Notes: generated by a model from the letters alone, not told the origin. 64,000 bases of DNA from Lentzea tibetensis (GCF_007845675.1 NZ_VOBR01000015.1:124001-188000); one strand, 5' to 3'; positions 33,947 to 42,934 are shown, numbered from the stretch's first letter. Translations and numbers: made by a program.

Positions 33947-35590
33947 TCAGAACTGCAGGCTCCACTTGTCGAGGAACCCGGTGTCCTGGCGGTAGTTGTC
34001 GCGGACCCGCAGCTTCCACACGCCGTTGCCGATCTCGCTGGTGGCGTTGACGGAGAAGGTCTGCAGCACGTTGTCGGCGCTGTCGCTGGAGTAGTCCTTC
34101 AGCAGGTAGACCGACCCGTCCGGGGCGACCAGCTCGATGCGCAGGTCACCGCGGTAGGTGTGCTTGATGTCCACGCCGACCTTCAGCGCGGACGGTGCGT
34201 TGCCCGGCTGCTCGGTGACGGTGATCGGCGACTCGATGGTGGTCAGGTCGTTGATCTGGAAGTCCGTCGCGTTCTCGAAGTACTTGCCGGGCGGCTGGGT
34301 GACGCCGCAGTACTGGCCTTCCTTGCCGATCGCCTCGTACGGGCAGTCGGCGCGGTCGAGCAGCTGCAGCACGGCCTCCTTGTTGCGAGAGGTCTGCGCC
34401 GGGATGACCTCGTCGGGCGGGTAGAAACCGCCGCCGCCGGACGAGCCGGGGTACATCTCGAAGGTGTAGGCGAAGACGTGCTGGGCTCCCCACAGCCAGT
34501 CGGGGATGGTGCCGTCGGTGATGTACAGGTCGCTGGACTGCTCGGGCGTGTACCCGTTGGTCTGCGCCATGGACCGGCCGATCGTGGCGAACGTGTCGTG
34601 CTCGTCCTGGCTCAGTCCGGGCGCGATGTCGTCGTAGGTCCAGCCCCACGGCCAGAGGATCAGCTCGCTGTAGGTGTGGAAGTCGATGGCGGCGGTGATC
34701 TGCTGCTTGCCGCCGACGATCCGGCCGCGCACGAAGTCCGCGACGACCTTCACCTCGGGTGCCGACTCGGCGCGCGCGCCGCGGTAGGTGTCGCTGCTCG
34801 GGCTGCCGGAGGAACCGCCGCAGCAGCCCCACTTGTAGTCCCAGTTGCGGTTGAGGTCGGTGCCCACAGCGGTCGACCCGGCGTTGGGCTGCCGGTTCTT
34901 GCGCCACGACCGGTAGCTGCCGGTCGCGATGTCGTACTCGCCGCCGTCCGGGTTGACGTCCGGGACGATCCAGATCTCCCGGCTGTCCACCAGCGTCTTG
35001 ATGCGCGCGTCGGTGGCGTAGTTGTCGGTGAACTGCTGGATCAGGTAGAGCGCCATCTCGACGGTGAGGTGCTCGCGCGCGTGCTGGTGCGCGGTGAACA
35101 ACACCTCGGGCTCGTTCTCGTCGGTCGCGACGTTGTCGCTGATCTTCAGCGCGATGATGTCGCGGTTCTCGTAGGTCTTGCCGATGACCTGCTTGGTGAG
35201 CAGGGTCGGGTGATCCGCGACCGCCTGGTTGATCTCCGCGGTCATCTCCGCGTGGTTGTGGTAGTTCGAGTCCGCGGGCGGGAAGTCGAACGGCCCGACC
35301 GCCGCGCCGTCGACGGTGCGCTTCGGCACCTCGGTGACCTGGAAGCCTTGCGACTTGAGCTTGCGGACCTCGGCGCCGGTCGCGGTGACCACGACGACGC
35401 CGTGCTCCTCGACCTCGTCGATCGCCGCACCGGTGCGGGCGACCTGGCTGCGCTGCTCGACGGTCCGGACTCCGGAGACCGCGTACGAGCTCGACTCGGT
35501 GTCGCCGGGCGCGGCGCCCGACGGTGAGGCGAGCGCCAGTGCGGTGAGCGCGACGGTGGCCGCGCCCAGCAGTGATCTGCGTCTACGCAT
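33947..35590 (-). CDS. secreted M14 zinc carboxypeptidase with C-terminal P domain
   Basis: A 547-aa exported peptidase. Signal peptide [20 protein letters not shown] with SGA cleavage. After a propeptide-like region, the M14 domain has zinc ligands in [14 protein letters not shown] and [16 protein letters not shown], arginine/asparagine in [12 protein letters not shown], and the catalytic Glu in YTFEMYPG. Residues about 455-547 form a proprotein-convertase P/Homo-B domain ([28 protein letters not shown]), common in secreted actinomycete peptidases. ATG at 35590 with AAGGGG upstream. Confidence 0.88.
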   Translation of the reverse strand: MRRRRSLLGAATVALTALALASPSGAAPGDTESSSYAVSGVRTVEQRSQVARTGAAIDEVEEHGVVVVTATGAEVRKLKSQGFQVTEVPKRTVDGAAVGPFDFPPADSNYHNHAEMTAEINQAVADHPTLLTKQVIGKTYENRDIIALKISDNVATDENEPEVLFTAHQHAREHLTVEMALYLIQQFTDNYATDARIKTLVDSREIWIVPDVNPDGGEYDIATGSYRSWRKNRQPNAGSTAVGTDLNRNWDYKWGCCGGSSGSPSSDTYRGARAESAPEVKVVADFVRGRIVGGKQQITAAIDFHTYSELILWPWGWTYDDIAPGLSQDEHDTFATIGRSMAQTNGYTPEQSSDLYITDGTIPDWLWGAQHVFAYTFEMYPGSSGGGGFYPPDEVIPAQTSRNKEAVLQLLDRADCPYEAIGKEGQYCGVTQPPGKYFENATDFQINDLTTIESPITVTEQPGNAPSALKVGVDIKHTYRGDLRIELVAPDGSVYLLKDYSSDSADNVLQTFSVNATSEIGNGVWKLRVRDNYRQDTGFLDKWSLQF

Positions 35591-35745
35591 GGGTGGGTTA
35601 CCCCTTCTTGGCCATGGCAGGGACATGGACTCATCAGATGTGTAATGCGCGTGAGGTTCACCTGTCATCCGCCGTCCGTAGCGGGCCCGAACGGTGGAAC
35701 GAATTTCTGTTATGCCAACAGGCACAAGTTTGCTAAGTTCTTCTC
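35591..35745. promoter_or_regulatory. divergent promoter region of carboxypeptidase and RNA-ligase-like gene
   Basis: A 155-bp spacer. Near its right end, CTGTT-ATGCC-AACAG and the overlapping TGCC-AACA-GGCA form short inverted repeats, followed by TAAGTT, a possible -10 box about 9 bp before the GTG start at 35746. No ribosome site precedes that start, suggesting another leaderless gene. The small palindrome may be bound by the ribbon-helix-helix-like segment of the encoded protein (inference). Confidence 0.4.
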
Positions 35746-36543
35746 GTGACACGAGGACGCCCGCGCAAGGACCCGTCGACGTTGCAGCGCTGGACCCCGC
35801 CCGAGGGGTGGTCGCGGCTGGTCGCGTGGATCTCGCCGGAGGAGAAGAAGGCGCTCAAGCACGTCGCCGTCGAGGCTGAGGTGTCGGTCGCCGACCTGGT
35901 CCGGTCGCTCGCCAGCGGCCTGGCGAGCGGCGTCATCACGCACGAGGAACTGCTGGGGCACGTCAACAGGGGGAAACAGGTCATGGAGAAGATTCCGACG
36001 CTTTTCGAGAGAGACGAGCGCTTCAAGGTCGTCGACCGGCCGCGCGCCGAGTGCGCCTGGGTGTTCGACGGCGACGGTGTGGGCACCGAGAAGCTCGACG
36101 GGACCAACGTGCGGCTGACCGTGCGGTCGGGGCGGCTGGTGCGGGTGGAGAAGCGGCGCAACCCCGGCAAGGAGCACAAGGCGCAGGGCATCGTCGACGG
36201 CTGGTACGTCGACACGACCGCCGACCCGGAGGACAAGTGGATCCTCGAGGCGGCCGGGAACACCGACGTCACCGCGTGGGCTGATGGTGAGCACCCGTGC
36301 GAGGCCCTCGGGCCGCGGATCCAGGGCAACGCGCTGGGACTGGACGCGCACCTGTGCGTGCCGTTCAACACCGACGCGCCGGTGCTGGAGACGGCGCCGC
36401 GCTCGTACGCGGAGCTGCGGGAGTTCCTGGCGGAGCTGGACAGCCGGTACGCGCCGGGGCACCTCGCCGAGGGGATCGTGTTCCACCACCCCGACGGGCG
36501 GCGGGCCAAGATCAAGCGCAAGGACTTCCCCCGCTCGGCATGA
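35746..36543 (+). CDS. RNA ligase-like nucleotidyltransferase with N-terminal RHH-like region
   Basis: A 265-aa protein. The C-terminal two thirds carry covalent nucleotidyltransferase motifs: motif I EKLDGTN with predicted lysine nucleophile Lys116, motif III-like [10 protein letters not shown] near 212, motif IV EGIVF at 242-246 and motif V KIKRKDF at 255-261, resembling small RNA-ligase (Rnl/DUF5565-like) domains. Residues 1-65 ([12 protein letters not shown], then [20 protein letters not shown]) look like a ribbon-helix-helix or CopG-type segment. No OB-fold domain follows, so not a typical DNA ligase. GTG start; the methyltransferase begins 7 bp after its stop. Confidence 0.72.
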   Translation: MTRGRPRKDPSTLQRWTPPEGWSRLVAWISPEEKKALKHVAVEAEVSVADLVRSLASGLASGVITHEELLGHVNRGKQVMEKIPTLFERDERFKVVDRPRAECAWVFDGDGVGTEKLDGTNVRLTVRSGRLVRVEKRRNPGKEHKAQGIVDGWYVDTTADPEDKWILEAAGNTDVTAWADGEHPCEALGPRIQGNALGLDAHLCVPFNTDAPVLETAPRSYAELREFLAELDSRYAPGHLAEGIVFHHPDGRRAKIKRKDFPRSA

Positions 36544-36550
36544 TGGCCGC

Positions 36551-37261
36551 ATGGGGATGATCGAGTACGACCGCGCGACGGCGGAGAGCTTTCGCGCGGC
36601 CCGTGAGCTGCCGCTGGCGTCGCTGACGGCGTGGCGCGAGGTGCTGACGCCGTTCCTCGTGCCGGGCACGACGGTGCTGGATCTCGGTGCGGGGACCGGG
36701 TTGTTCACGCGCGCCTTCCGCGAGTGGTTCGACGTCGAGGTGATCGCGGTCGAGCCGTCCGCGGACATGCGGGCGGTGTCGGGCGAGGAGATGCTCGCCG
36801 GTGACGCCGCTCGGATCCCGTTGCCGGACGGCTCGGTGGACGTGGTGTGGATGTCCACGGTCGTGCACCACGTCCCGGACCTGGCCGCCGCCGGCCGCGA
36901 GATCCGGCGCGTGCTGCGCGACGGCAGCGTGTTGATCCGCGGTGTGTTCCCCGGCCGGACCGACCGTCTCGGGCTGCTCGAGCACTTCCCGGAGGCGGCC
37001 CGCGGGCTCGCCCGGTTCCCGACGGTCGAGGGGGTCGCCGACGGGCTCGGCTTCGACGTCGTGTCGCTCGAGCCTGTCCCGCAGCAGAGCGCGGAGTCGT
37101 TGCGGGACAAGGCGGACGGGTTGCGCCGCGACGCGGACACGTTGCTGCGCGGCCTGACCGACGAGGAGTTCGAGCGAGGGCTGGAACGGCTGCGCCATGC
37201 CGCCGCGACCGCCCCGTCCGCTCCGGTGATCGACTACCTGGACTTCCTGGTGCTGAGTTAG
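36551..37261 (+). CDS. class I SAM-dependent methyltransferase
   Basis: A 236-aa methyltransferase: SAM motif VLDLGAGTGLFTRAFREWF near residue 38, acidic EPSADMRA, post-motif GDAARIPLPDGSVDVVWMST near 78 and HHVPDLAAAGREIRRVLRDG near 98. Type 11 fold, small-molecule substrate likely but unknown. Starts 7 bp after the RNA-ligase-like gene, so co-expression is likely; whether it acts on the same RNA cannot be said. An ATG two codons later is an alternative start. Confidence 0.85.
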   Translation: MGMIEYDRATAESFRAARELPLASLTAWREVLTPFLVPGTTVLDLGAGTGLFTRAFREWFDVEVIAVEPSADMRAVSGEEMLAGDAARIPLPDGSVDVVWMSTVVHHVPDLAAAGREIRRVLRDGSVLIRGVFPGRTDRLGLLEHFPEAARGLARFPTVEGVADGLGFDVVSLEPVPQQSAESLRDKADGLRRDADTLLRGLTDEEFERGLERLRHAAATAPSAPVIDYLDFLVLS

Positions 37262-37264
37262 GTC

Positions 37265-37295
37265 TTGTTCCTGACGTCGCGTGAGGTCCTAGCGT
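37265..37295 (+). promoter_or_regulatory. MerR-type promoter with 19-bp spacer
   Basis: TTGTTC (37265-37270), 19 bp, then TAGCGT (37290-37295). The over-long spacer contains the imperfect palindrome CCTGACGTCGCGTGAGG (37270-37286), as in promoters untwisted by MerR activators. The transcript would start at about 37302-37303, the ATG of the MerR gene, so it is autoregulated and leaderless. Confidence 0.75.
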
Positions 37296-37302
37296 TTCCG
37301 GC

Positions 37303-38022
37303 ATGGAGATGTGGACGATCGGCGAGCTGGCGCAGGCGTCCGGGCTGACGATCCGGACGCTGCACCACTACGACGAGATCGGCCTCGTGTCGGCGAGCGA
37401 CCGGACCGACGCGGGGCACCGCCGGTACACCGAGGCGGACCTCGTGCGGCTGTACCGGGTGCGGGGGTTGCGGCAGCTCGGGCTGTCGCTGGAGGAGATC
37501 GCCGCGGCGCTGGACTCCGGCGACCTGCGGTCGTTGCTGACCGCGCAGCTGGCGGTGCTGGACGTGCAGGCGAACCGGATCGCCGAGATGCGCGACCAGA
37601 TCCGCGGGCTGGTCGACCAGCCCGACGCGGCGCGGATGCTGAAGACGCTCGAGCTGATGTCGGTGTCGGAGGGCTTCCTGAGCCGCGAGCAGCGGGACGC
37701 GCTCGCCTCACAGCGCGCCTCGCTGGGTGCGGAGAAGGTCGACGAGCTGCGGGCCGAGTGGCTCGCGGTGGTGCAGGAGCTGCGCGGGCACGTCGTGGCC
37801 GGCACGCCGCCGGACGATCCTCGGGTGCGCGAGCTGGCCCGGCGGTGGGCGGCGGTCGGGCAGGCGTTCACCACCGGGGACGCCCAGGTCGGTGCTCAGG
37901 TGAACGCGATGTGGGAGGCCAACCGGGAACGGTTGAACGAGCACCTGACGTCGCGGATCGGCTGGGAGGGTCCCGGCGACATGGCCGACGTTCTCGAGTA
38001 CCTGCACCGGGTACCGCTGTAG
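37303..38022 (+). CDS. MerR family regulator with TipAS-like domain
   Basis: A 239-aa protein: MerR winged helix at 4-72 (WTIGELAQASGLTIRTLHHY, DEIGLVSASDRTDAGHRRYT), dimerisation coiled coil about 75-115, then a C-terminal all-helical region about 125-235 (FLSREQRDALASQRASLGAE, RELARRWAAVGQAFTTGD) like the antibiotic-recognition TipAS domain. TipA proteins bind thiopeptides covalently through a cysteine; none is evident in this domain, so it may use other ligands. Autoregulated from the 19-bp-spacer promoter. Confidence 0.83.
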   Translation: MEMWTIGELAQASGLTIRTLHHYDEIGLVSASDRTDAGHRRYTEADLVRLYRVRGLRQLGLSLEEIAAALDSGDLRSLLTAQLAVLDVQANRIAEMRDQIRGLVDQPDAARMLKTLELMSVSEGFLSREQRDALASQRASLGAEKVDELRAEWLAVVQELRGHVVAGTPPDDPRVRELARRWAAVGQAFTTGDAQVGAQVNAMWEANRERLNEHLTSRIGWEGPGDMADVLEYLHRVPL

Positions 38023-38050
38023 TGCCGCCGGGGCCACCCCGACGGCACTA
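38020..38050. terminator. bidirectional terminator hairpin
   Basis: TAGTGCCG-c-CGGGG, loop CCA, CCCCG-a-CGGCACTA: an 8-bp stem, one mismatch, and a 5-bp inner stem. It includes the MerR stop codon and ends 5 bp before the stop of the convergent epoxide hydrolase. Confidence 0.7.
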
Positions 38051-38055
38051 CCGGG

Positions 38056-39150
38056 CTAGCTCCTGGTGCTGAAGTAGGTCCGGACGTCCTCGACGAGCAG
38101 GTCGGGCACCTCGATGGCCGGGAAGTGGCCGCCCGCGTCGTACTCGACCCAGTGCTCGATCTCGTTGTTCGGGTCGACGATCGACCTGATGCCGGGGTCG
38201 GCGGCGAACACCGCGAACCCGGTCGGCGCGGCGGCCGCTGCCCAGGTGCCGGGCGCGTTCATCGACTCGTAGACGTACTCGGCCGACGACGCGCCTGCCT
38301 GGGTGAACCAGTAGATGCTCGCGATCGTCAGCAGCGCGTCGCGGTCGATGCCGAACGCGTGCGGGCTGTTCGGGTCGCTCCACTCCCGGTACTTCTCGGC
38401 GATCCACGCCAGCTGCCCGACCGGCGAGTCGTTGAGGGCGTAGCCGACGGTCTTCGGCCGGGTGGCCTGCACCTGCAGATAGCCGAGCCCGCTCGCGACG
38501 AACGCGTTGAACCGCTCGGCGCGGGCGACGTCCTTGCCGGTCAGGCCGTCCAGCGACACCGGGCCGCCGAACGGGTGCGGGCCGGGGCCGTTGACGTGCA
38601 TCGCGACGACCGCGTCGCCGAGTCGCGAGATCGCGCCCGCGATGCCCGCGCCGACGTCGCCGGCCTGGATGCCGTAGCGGGTGTAGCCGAGCTGTTCCAT
38701 GACGTGCGCGAACGCCTCCGCGGTGCGGGCGACCTCCCAGCCGTTCTCGGTGACCGGGCCGGAGAAGCCGAAACCGGGGATGGTCGGGACGACGACGTGG
38801 AAGTCGCGCGACAGCGGCTCGATCACGTCGGCGAACTCGGCGAACGTGGACGGCCAGCCGTGGATCAGCAGGAGCGGCAGCGCGGCCTCGCGGGCGCTGC
38901 GGACGTGGACGAAGTGGATCGGCTGGCCCTGGAAGTCGACGACGTGCTGCGGGAACTTGTTGAGCGACGCCTCGGCGGCGCGCCAGTCGTACTCGGTCGC
39001 CCAGTACTCGACGAGCTCGCGCAGCTCGGTGAGTGCCACGCCGCGGGTCCAGCCGTTGCCGGGGAGCTCGCGCGGCCAGCGGGTGTGGGTGAGCCGGGTG
39101 CGGAGGTCGTCGAGGTCCGCCTGCGGGATGTCGATGCTGAAGTTCTCCAT
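38056..39150 (-). CDS. epoxide hydrolase (alpha/beta fold, EHN domain)
   Basis: A 364-aa epoxide hydrolase. The N-terminal EHN segment (FSIDIPQADLDDLRTRLTHT, then YDWRAAEASLNKFPQH) leads to HGWPSTFAEF with the oxyanion hole near residue 98, the nucleophile in GIQAGDVGAGIAG (Asp near 165), cap tyrosines, and the catalytic His in DAGGHFPAIEVPD near 345. Soluble. ATG at 39150. Divergent from a WYL regulator over an inverted repeat with 11-bp arms, the likely control site. Confidence 0.88.
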   Translation of the reverse strand: MENFSIDIPQADLDDLRTRLTHTRWPRELPGNGWTRGVALTELRELVEYWATEYDWRAAEASLNKFPQHVVDFQGQPIHFVHVRSAREAALPLLLIHGWPSTFAEFADVIEPLSRDFHVVVPTIPGFGFSGPVTENGWEVARTAEAFAHVMEQLGYTRYGIQAGDVGAGIAGAISRLGDAVVAMHVNGPGPHPFGGPVSLDGLTGKDVARAERFNAFVASGLGYLQVQATRPKTVGYALNDSPVGQLAWIAEKYREWSDPNSPHAFGIDRDALLTIASIYWFTQAGASSAEYVYESMNAPGTWAAAAAPTGFAVFAADPGIRSIVDPNNEIEHWVEYDAGGHFPAIEVPDLLVEDVRTYFSTRS

Positions 39151-39167
39151 GACCGCAACGCTATGAT

Positions 39168-39196
39168 CCAATGCGGAAAGGTTCGTTCCGCATTGG
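39168..39196. promoter_or_regulatory. 29-bp inverted repeat between epoxide hydrolase and WYL regulator
   Basis: CCAATGCGGAA (39168-39178) and TTCCGCATTGG (39186-39196) are perfect 11-bp arms with a 7-bp spacer, in the 62-bp region between divergent starts. It is the likely operator of the adjacent WYL protein. Confidence 0.75.
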
Positions 39197-39212
39197 GGAG
39201 CAGGATCGAAGA

Positions 39213-40160
39213 ATGCTGGAAACTTCGGCGCGGCTGCTGCGCCTGCTCTCCCTGTTGCAGGCGACGCGCGACTGGACGGGCCCCGAGCTGGCCGACCGGC
39301 TGGGCGTGACGACCCGGACGGTGCGCAACGACGTCGACCGGCTGCGCAACCTGGGCTATCCCGTGCACGCCACCCCCGGCGCGGCCGGCGGCTACCGGCT
39401 GGGCGCGGGCGCGCAGCTGCCGCCGTTGCTGCTGGACGACGAGGAGGCCGTCGCGGTCGCGGTCGGCCTGCGCACGGCCGGGTCGGTGCACGGCGTCGAG
39501 GAGACCGCGGTGCGCGCGCTGGCGAAGCTGGAGCAGGTGCTGCCGTCGCGGCTGCGGCACCGGGTCGCGACGCTCACCGAGTTCACCGTGCCCGTGCCGG
39601 GCGGTCCGCGGGTGAGCGCGGACGTGCTGGTGGCGCTGGCGAACGCGTGCCGGGCGCACGAGCGGCTGCGGTTCGACTACGTCAAGCACGACGGCACCGC
39701 CGAGCGCCGCGAAGTCGAGCCGCACCGGCTGGCCCACGCGCGCGGCCGCTGGTACCTGATCGGCTGGGACGTCGAGCGCGGTGACTGGCGGACGTTCCGC
39801 GCCGACCGGGTCGAGCCGAGGATCCCGACCGGGCCGCGATTCACCCCGCGGGAGATGCCGGACCTGCCCGCCTACGTGACGCGGGGCCTCGCGACGGCGA
39901 CGTGGCAGTTCCGCGCCACCGTGCGGGTGCACGCCCCGGCCGCGGTGATCGCGGCGAAGGTGCCCGCGGCCGTGGTCGAACCGGATGGCGAGGACGCGTG
40001 CGTGCTCACAGTCGGGTCGGACAACCCAGCGATGCTGACGCTCTACCTCGGGATGCTGGACGCGGACTTCGAGGTGACCGGGCCACCGGAGCTGGTCCAG
40101 GCCTTGGGAAAGACTGCTGACCGGTTCTTGCGCGCCATCGATACTGGGGAGCATGGGTAA
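39213..40160 (+). CDS. WYL-domain transcriptional regulator
   Basis: A 315-aa YafY-type regulator closely paralogous to that at 30603: helix-turn-helix in residues 1-60 (GVTTRTVRNDVDRLRNLGYP), conserved hinge LPPLLLDDEEAVAVAVGLRT, WYL core LRFDYVKHDG...EPHRLAHARGRWYLIGWD and C-terminal WCX. It probably controls the divergent epoxide hydrolase through the 29-bp inverted repeat. ATG 39213 is chosen to begin the family fold; an upstream ATG lies within the operator. Overlaps the next gene by 8 bp. Confidence 0.86.
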   Translation: MLETSARLLRLLSLLQATRDWTGPELADRLGVTTRTVRNDVDRLRNLGYPVHATPGAAGGYRLGAGAQLPPLLLDDEEAVAVAVGLRTAGSVHGVEETAVRALAKLEQVLPSRLRHRVATLTEFTVPVPGGPRVSADVLVALANACRAHERLRFDYVKHDGTAERREVEPHRLAHARGRWYLIGWDVERGDWRTFRADRVEPRIPTGPRFTPREMPDLPAYVTRGLATATWQFRATVRVHAPAAVIAAKVPAAVVEPDGEDACVLTVGSDNPAMLTLYLGMLDADFEVTGPPELVQALGKTADRFLRAIDTGEHG

Positions 40161-40728
40161 GAGCTACGAGCGGATCGACGGCCGCCTGCGCGAGTTCATC
40201 GACAACCAGAAGATCTTCTTCGTGGCGACCGCGCCGCTCGCCGGTGACGGGCACGTCAACCTCTCGCCCAAGGGCCGGGCGGGCACCTGGCGGGTGCTCG
40301 ACGAGCAGACGGTCGCGTACCTCGACTTCGGCGGCAGCCACGCCGAGACGATCGCGCACCTGCGGGAGAACGGGCGGATCACGTTGATGTGGTGCGCTTT
40401 CGACGGCCCGCCGAACATCGTGCGGGTGCACGGGCGCGGTGAGCCGGTGTACCGCGACGACCCGCGCTTCGCCGAGCTGGTGGCGGGCTTCGGTGACGCG
40501 GACGGGCCGGCGTTGCGCGCGGTGATCGTGGTGACGGCGGAGCTGATCAGCGACACGTGCGGCTTCGCGGTGCCGTTCATGGAGTACCGCGAGGAGCGCA
40601 CGCTGCACGCCGAGTTCTTCGGGCGGAAGTCCGACGACGAGTTCCGCGCGTACTGCGAGTCCAAGGACTACAACGACACCTCGATCGACGGGCTGCCCGC
40701 GTTGCCGCTCCCGCTGCCGCCTCGTTAG
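40153..40728 (+). CDS. pyridoxamine 5'-phosphate oxidase family protein
   Basis: A 191-aa split-barrel flavin-type protein: IFFVATAPLAGDGHVNLSPK near residue 20, TVAYLDFGGSHAETIAHLRE near 55, ITLMWCAFDGPPNIVRVHGR near 80. Sequence suits FMN or F420 binding; the substrate is unknown. Overlaps the WYL gene by 8 bp, so it is translated from the same message and may be a target of the same inducer. Its stop overlaps the M20 peptidase stop on the other strand by 4 bp. Confidence 0.85.
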   Translation: MGKSYERIDGRLREFIDNQKIFFVATAPLAGDGHVNLSPKGRAGTWRVLDEQTVAYLDFGGSHAETIAHLRENGRITLMWCAFDGPPNIVRVHGRGEPVYRDDPRFAELVAGFGDADGPALRAVIVVTAELISDTCGFAVPFMEYREERTLHAEFFGRKSDDEFRAYCESKDYNDTSIDGLPALPLPLPPR

Positions 40729-42026
40729 CGCGACAGGAACCGGTCGAGCACCCGCACGCCGAACCGCAGGCCGTCGACGGGGACGCGTTCGTCGACGCCG
40801 TGCGCCATGGCGCGGTAGTCGAACCCGACCGGCAGCGACAGCGGTGCGAAGCCGTAGCAGTCGATGCCGAGCGTGCTGAACGCCTTGGCGTCCGTGCCGC
40901 CGCCCAGGCAGTACGGGACGACGACGGCCTCGGGGTCCTCGTCGGTGATCGCGTCGGCCATGGCGGTGAACCACGGCGAGTCGATCGGCGCCTGCACCGG
41001 CGGCTGATGTTCGAGGTACTCGCGCCGCACGTCCGGGCCGAGCAGCTCGTCGATGGTGGCGGTGAGCTCGTCGACCGTGCCGGGCAGCGTGCGCACGTCG
41101 AGCTGCGCGGTCGCGGTACCGGGGATGACGTTCACCTTGTAGCCGGCCTGCAGCATCGTCGGCGTGGTGCTGTTGCGGACGGTGTTCTCGACCAGCGTCG
41201 CGGCCGGGCCGAGGCGGGCGATGGTGCCGTCGACGTCGCTCAGGTCCACCTCGACGCCCAGCGCCTTGCCGGTGCCGACGAGGAACGCCTCCACGACGGG
41301 CGTCAACCGGATCGGGTGCTCGTAGGACGAGATCCGCGCGAGTGCCTGCACCAGCCGGGTGACCGCGTTGGCAGGGTTGCGGCGCGAGCCGTGCCCGGCG
41401 CGTCCGGTGGCGGTGAGCTTGAGGTGCGACGTGCCGCGCTCGGCCGCGCCGATCGGGTAGAGCCGCGTTCCGTCGACGTGGTACGAGAAGCCGCCGGACT
41501 CGCTGATCGCGGCCTGGCAGCCCGCGAAGTGCTGCGGGTGGTTCGTGACGAGCCAGTGCGCGCCGAACTCGCCCTGGTCCTCCTCGTCGGCGACGAACGC
41601 GAGCACGATGTCGCGGCGCGGCCGCCTGCCGGTCGCGGCCCACTCGGCCACGACGGCGATCGTCATGGCCGCCATGTCCTTCATGTCGACCGCGCCGCGG
41701 CCCCACACGTACCCGTCGCGGACCTCGCCGGAGAACGGGTGCACCGACCACTCGGCCGGGTCGGCGGGCACGACGTCCAGGTGGGCCTGGACGAGCAGCG
41801 CGGGCAGCTCGGGCTGGCTACCGGGGATGCGGGCGAGCACGTTGGTCCGCCGGGGCGCGGGCTCGAGCACGGTCGGGCGCACGCCCGCGTCCTCGAGGCG
41901 GGCCGCCACGAACTCGGCCGCCTCGCGCTCGCCCTCCGACGAGCCGCCGCCCCGGTTCGTGGTGTCGAACCGGATGAGCTGCGCGCACAGGTCCACGACG
42001 TCGGGCGTCCCAGGAGAAGTCGACAC
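40725..42026 (-). CDS. M20 family metallopeptidase (ArgE/DapE/CPG2-like)
   Basis: A 433-aa zinc peptidase: metal His in LLVQAHLDVVPAD near residue 80, bridging Asp in GRGAVDMKDMAA near 112, catalytic and metal Glu pair in AFVADEEDQGEFGA near 150, lid domain about 200-330, and C-terminal metal His in YRAMAHGVDERVPV near 415. Hydrolyses amide bonds of short peptides or acyl amino acids. The GTG start at 42026 has TATACG 9 bp upstream, suggesting a leaderless mRNA. It lies 38 bp downstream of the M55 peptidase, same strand, beside a peptide importer. Confidence 0.88.
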   Translation of the reverse strand: MSTSPGTPDVVDLCAQLIRFDTTNRGGGSSEGEREAAEFVAARLEDAGVRPTVLEPAPRRTNVLARIPGSQPELPALLVQAHLDVVPADPAEWSVHPFSGEVRDGYVWGRGAVDMKDMAAMTIAVVAEWAATGRRPRRDIVLAFVADEEDQGEFGAHWLVTNHPQHFAGCQAAISESGGFSYHVDGTRLYPIGAAERGTSHLKLTATGRAGHGSRRNPANAVTRLVQALARISSYEHPIRLTPVVEAFLVGTGKALGVEVDLSDVDGTIARLGPAATLVENTVRNSTTPTMLQAGYKVNVIPGTATAQLDVRTLPGTVDELTATIDELLGPDVRREYLEHQPPVQAPIDSPWFTAMADAITDEDPEAVVVPYCLGGGTDAKAFSTLGIDCYGFAPLSLPVGFDYRAMAHGVDERVPVDGLRFGVRVLDRFLSR

Positions 42027-42064
42027 GCCCCAACCGTATATGGCGACGTTCCGTGGAATCTTAA

Positions 42065-42892
42065 CTACCCGTAAATGCCTTCGACGGCGCCCGCCGCGAT
42101 GGCCGTCACGATCTTGAACGCCTTCATCGCCTCGGTCATCGACGCCGCGTCGAACCCGACCCGGCGCGGGCCCGCCGGCTCGACCGTGGGGATCACGGCC
42201 GCGGCGTCGGCCAGGTGCGTCGCGTCGAACTCGACCTCGATGCGGTGCGCCCGCACCTCGCCGCGGCCGTGGCCGGCGCGGCTCATCGCCCGCCTGGCCG
42301 CCGCGGTGATCCGCTCGGCCGTGACCTGCGGCGGTGCGCAGATCGCCGCGTACCGGCTGACGCACTCCTTGACGACGGCGAGCTCGGCGTCCGGCGCGTA
42401 GTCCGCGGCGTCCTCACAGGTGCGGTCGTCACCGGTCACCAGCAGGACCGGCACACCGTGCTCGGCGGCGAGCGCGGCGTTGAGGCGGCCCTCGGAGGCG
42501 TGGACGCCGTCGAGCCACACGCCGGTGATCGAGTTCTCCAGGTAGGTGTGGGCGAGCACGCCCTCGGCGCCGGCCGCGGCGTGGTAGCCGAGGAACACGA
42601 CGCCGTCCACGCCGGAGTCGACGCCCTGCATCATCGACAGCGGCTTGTGCCTGCCGGTGAGCATCCGTGCGCGGGTGTCGAGTTCTTCGAGCAGGAGGTT
42701 GCGCTGCGACGAGTGGGCCTCGTTGACGAGCACCTCTCCGGCGCCGCCCTCCGCGAGTCCCGCGACGCACGCGTTGACGTCGCCGGTGAACACCCGCCGG
42801 AACCGTTGCCACTGCTCGGTCCCCGGCACGACGTCCGCCGTCCACGTCACGCCGGTCGCACCTTCCATGTCCGCCGAGATCATGATCCGCAC
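42065..42892 (-). CDS. M55 family D-aminopeptidase (DppA-like)
   Basis: A 275-aa metallopeptidase of the DppA family: metal-binding SADMEGATGVT at residue 6 onward, EVLVNEAHSSQRNLLLEEL near 55, FLGYHAAAGAEGVLAHTY near 100, conserved core ENSITGVWLDG. DppA removes D-amino acids, such as D-Ala, from peptides. GTG start at 42892. A GTAACGTTAC palindrome lies just upstream, between it and the divergent peptide-binding protein gene, linking uptake and hydrolysis of (D-)peptides. Confidence 0.88.
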   Translation of the reverse strand: MRIMISADMEGATGVTWTADVVPGTEQWQRFRRVFTGDVNACVAGLAEGGAGEVLVNEAHSSQRNLLLEELDTRARMLTGRHKPLSMMQGVDSGVDGVVFLGYHAAAGAEGVLAHTYLENSITGVWLDGVHASEGRLNAALAAEHGVPVLLVTGDDRTCEDAADYAPDAELAVVKECVSRYAAICAPPQVTAERITAAARRAMSRAGHGRGEVRAHRIEVEFDATHLADAAAVIPTVEPAGPRRVGFDAASMTEAMKAFKIVTAIAAGAVEGIYG

Positions 42893-42896
42893 CCCG

Positions 42897-42906
42897 GTAA
42901 CGTTAC
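42897..42906. promoter_or_regulatory. palindrome GTAACGTTAC in divergent peptide-system promoter
   Basis: A perfect 10-bp palindrome 4 bp upstream of the DppA-like start and 28 bp before the binding-protein gene. On the minus strand, TAACGT could be the -10 box of a leaderless DppA-like mRNA. The similar TAACGTTA core also appears before the KfrA-like gene. Confidence 0.45.
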
Positions 42907-42934
42907 GACCGATCACTGGGGAGAGGGGTCTGAA

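Noticed and set aside
33911-35527. A 538-codon plus-strand frame opposite the M14 carboxypeptidase
   Set aside because: Shadow of a convincing secreted peptidase on the minus strand.
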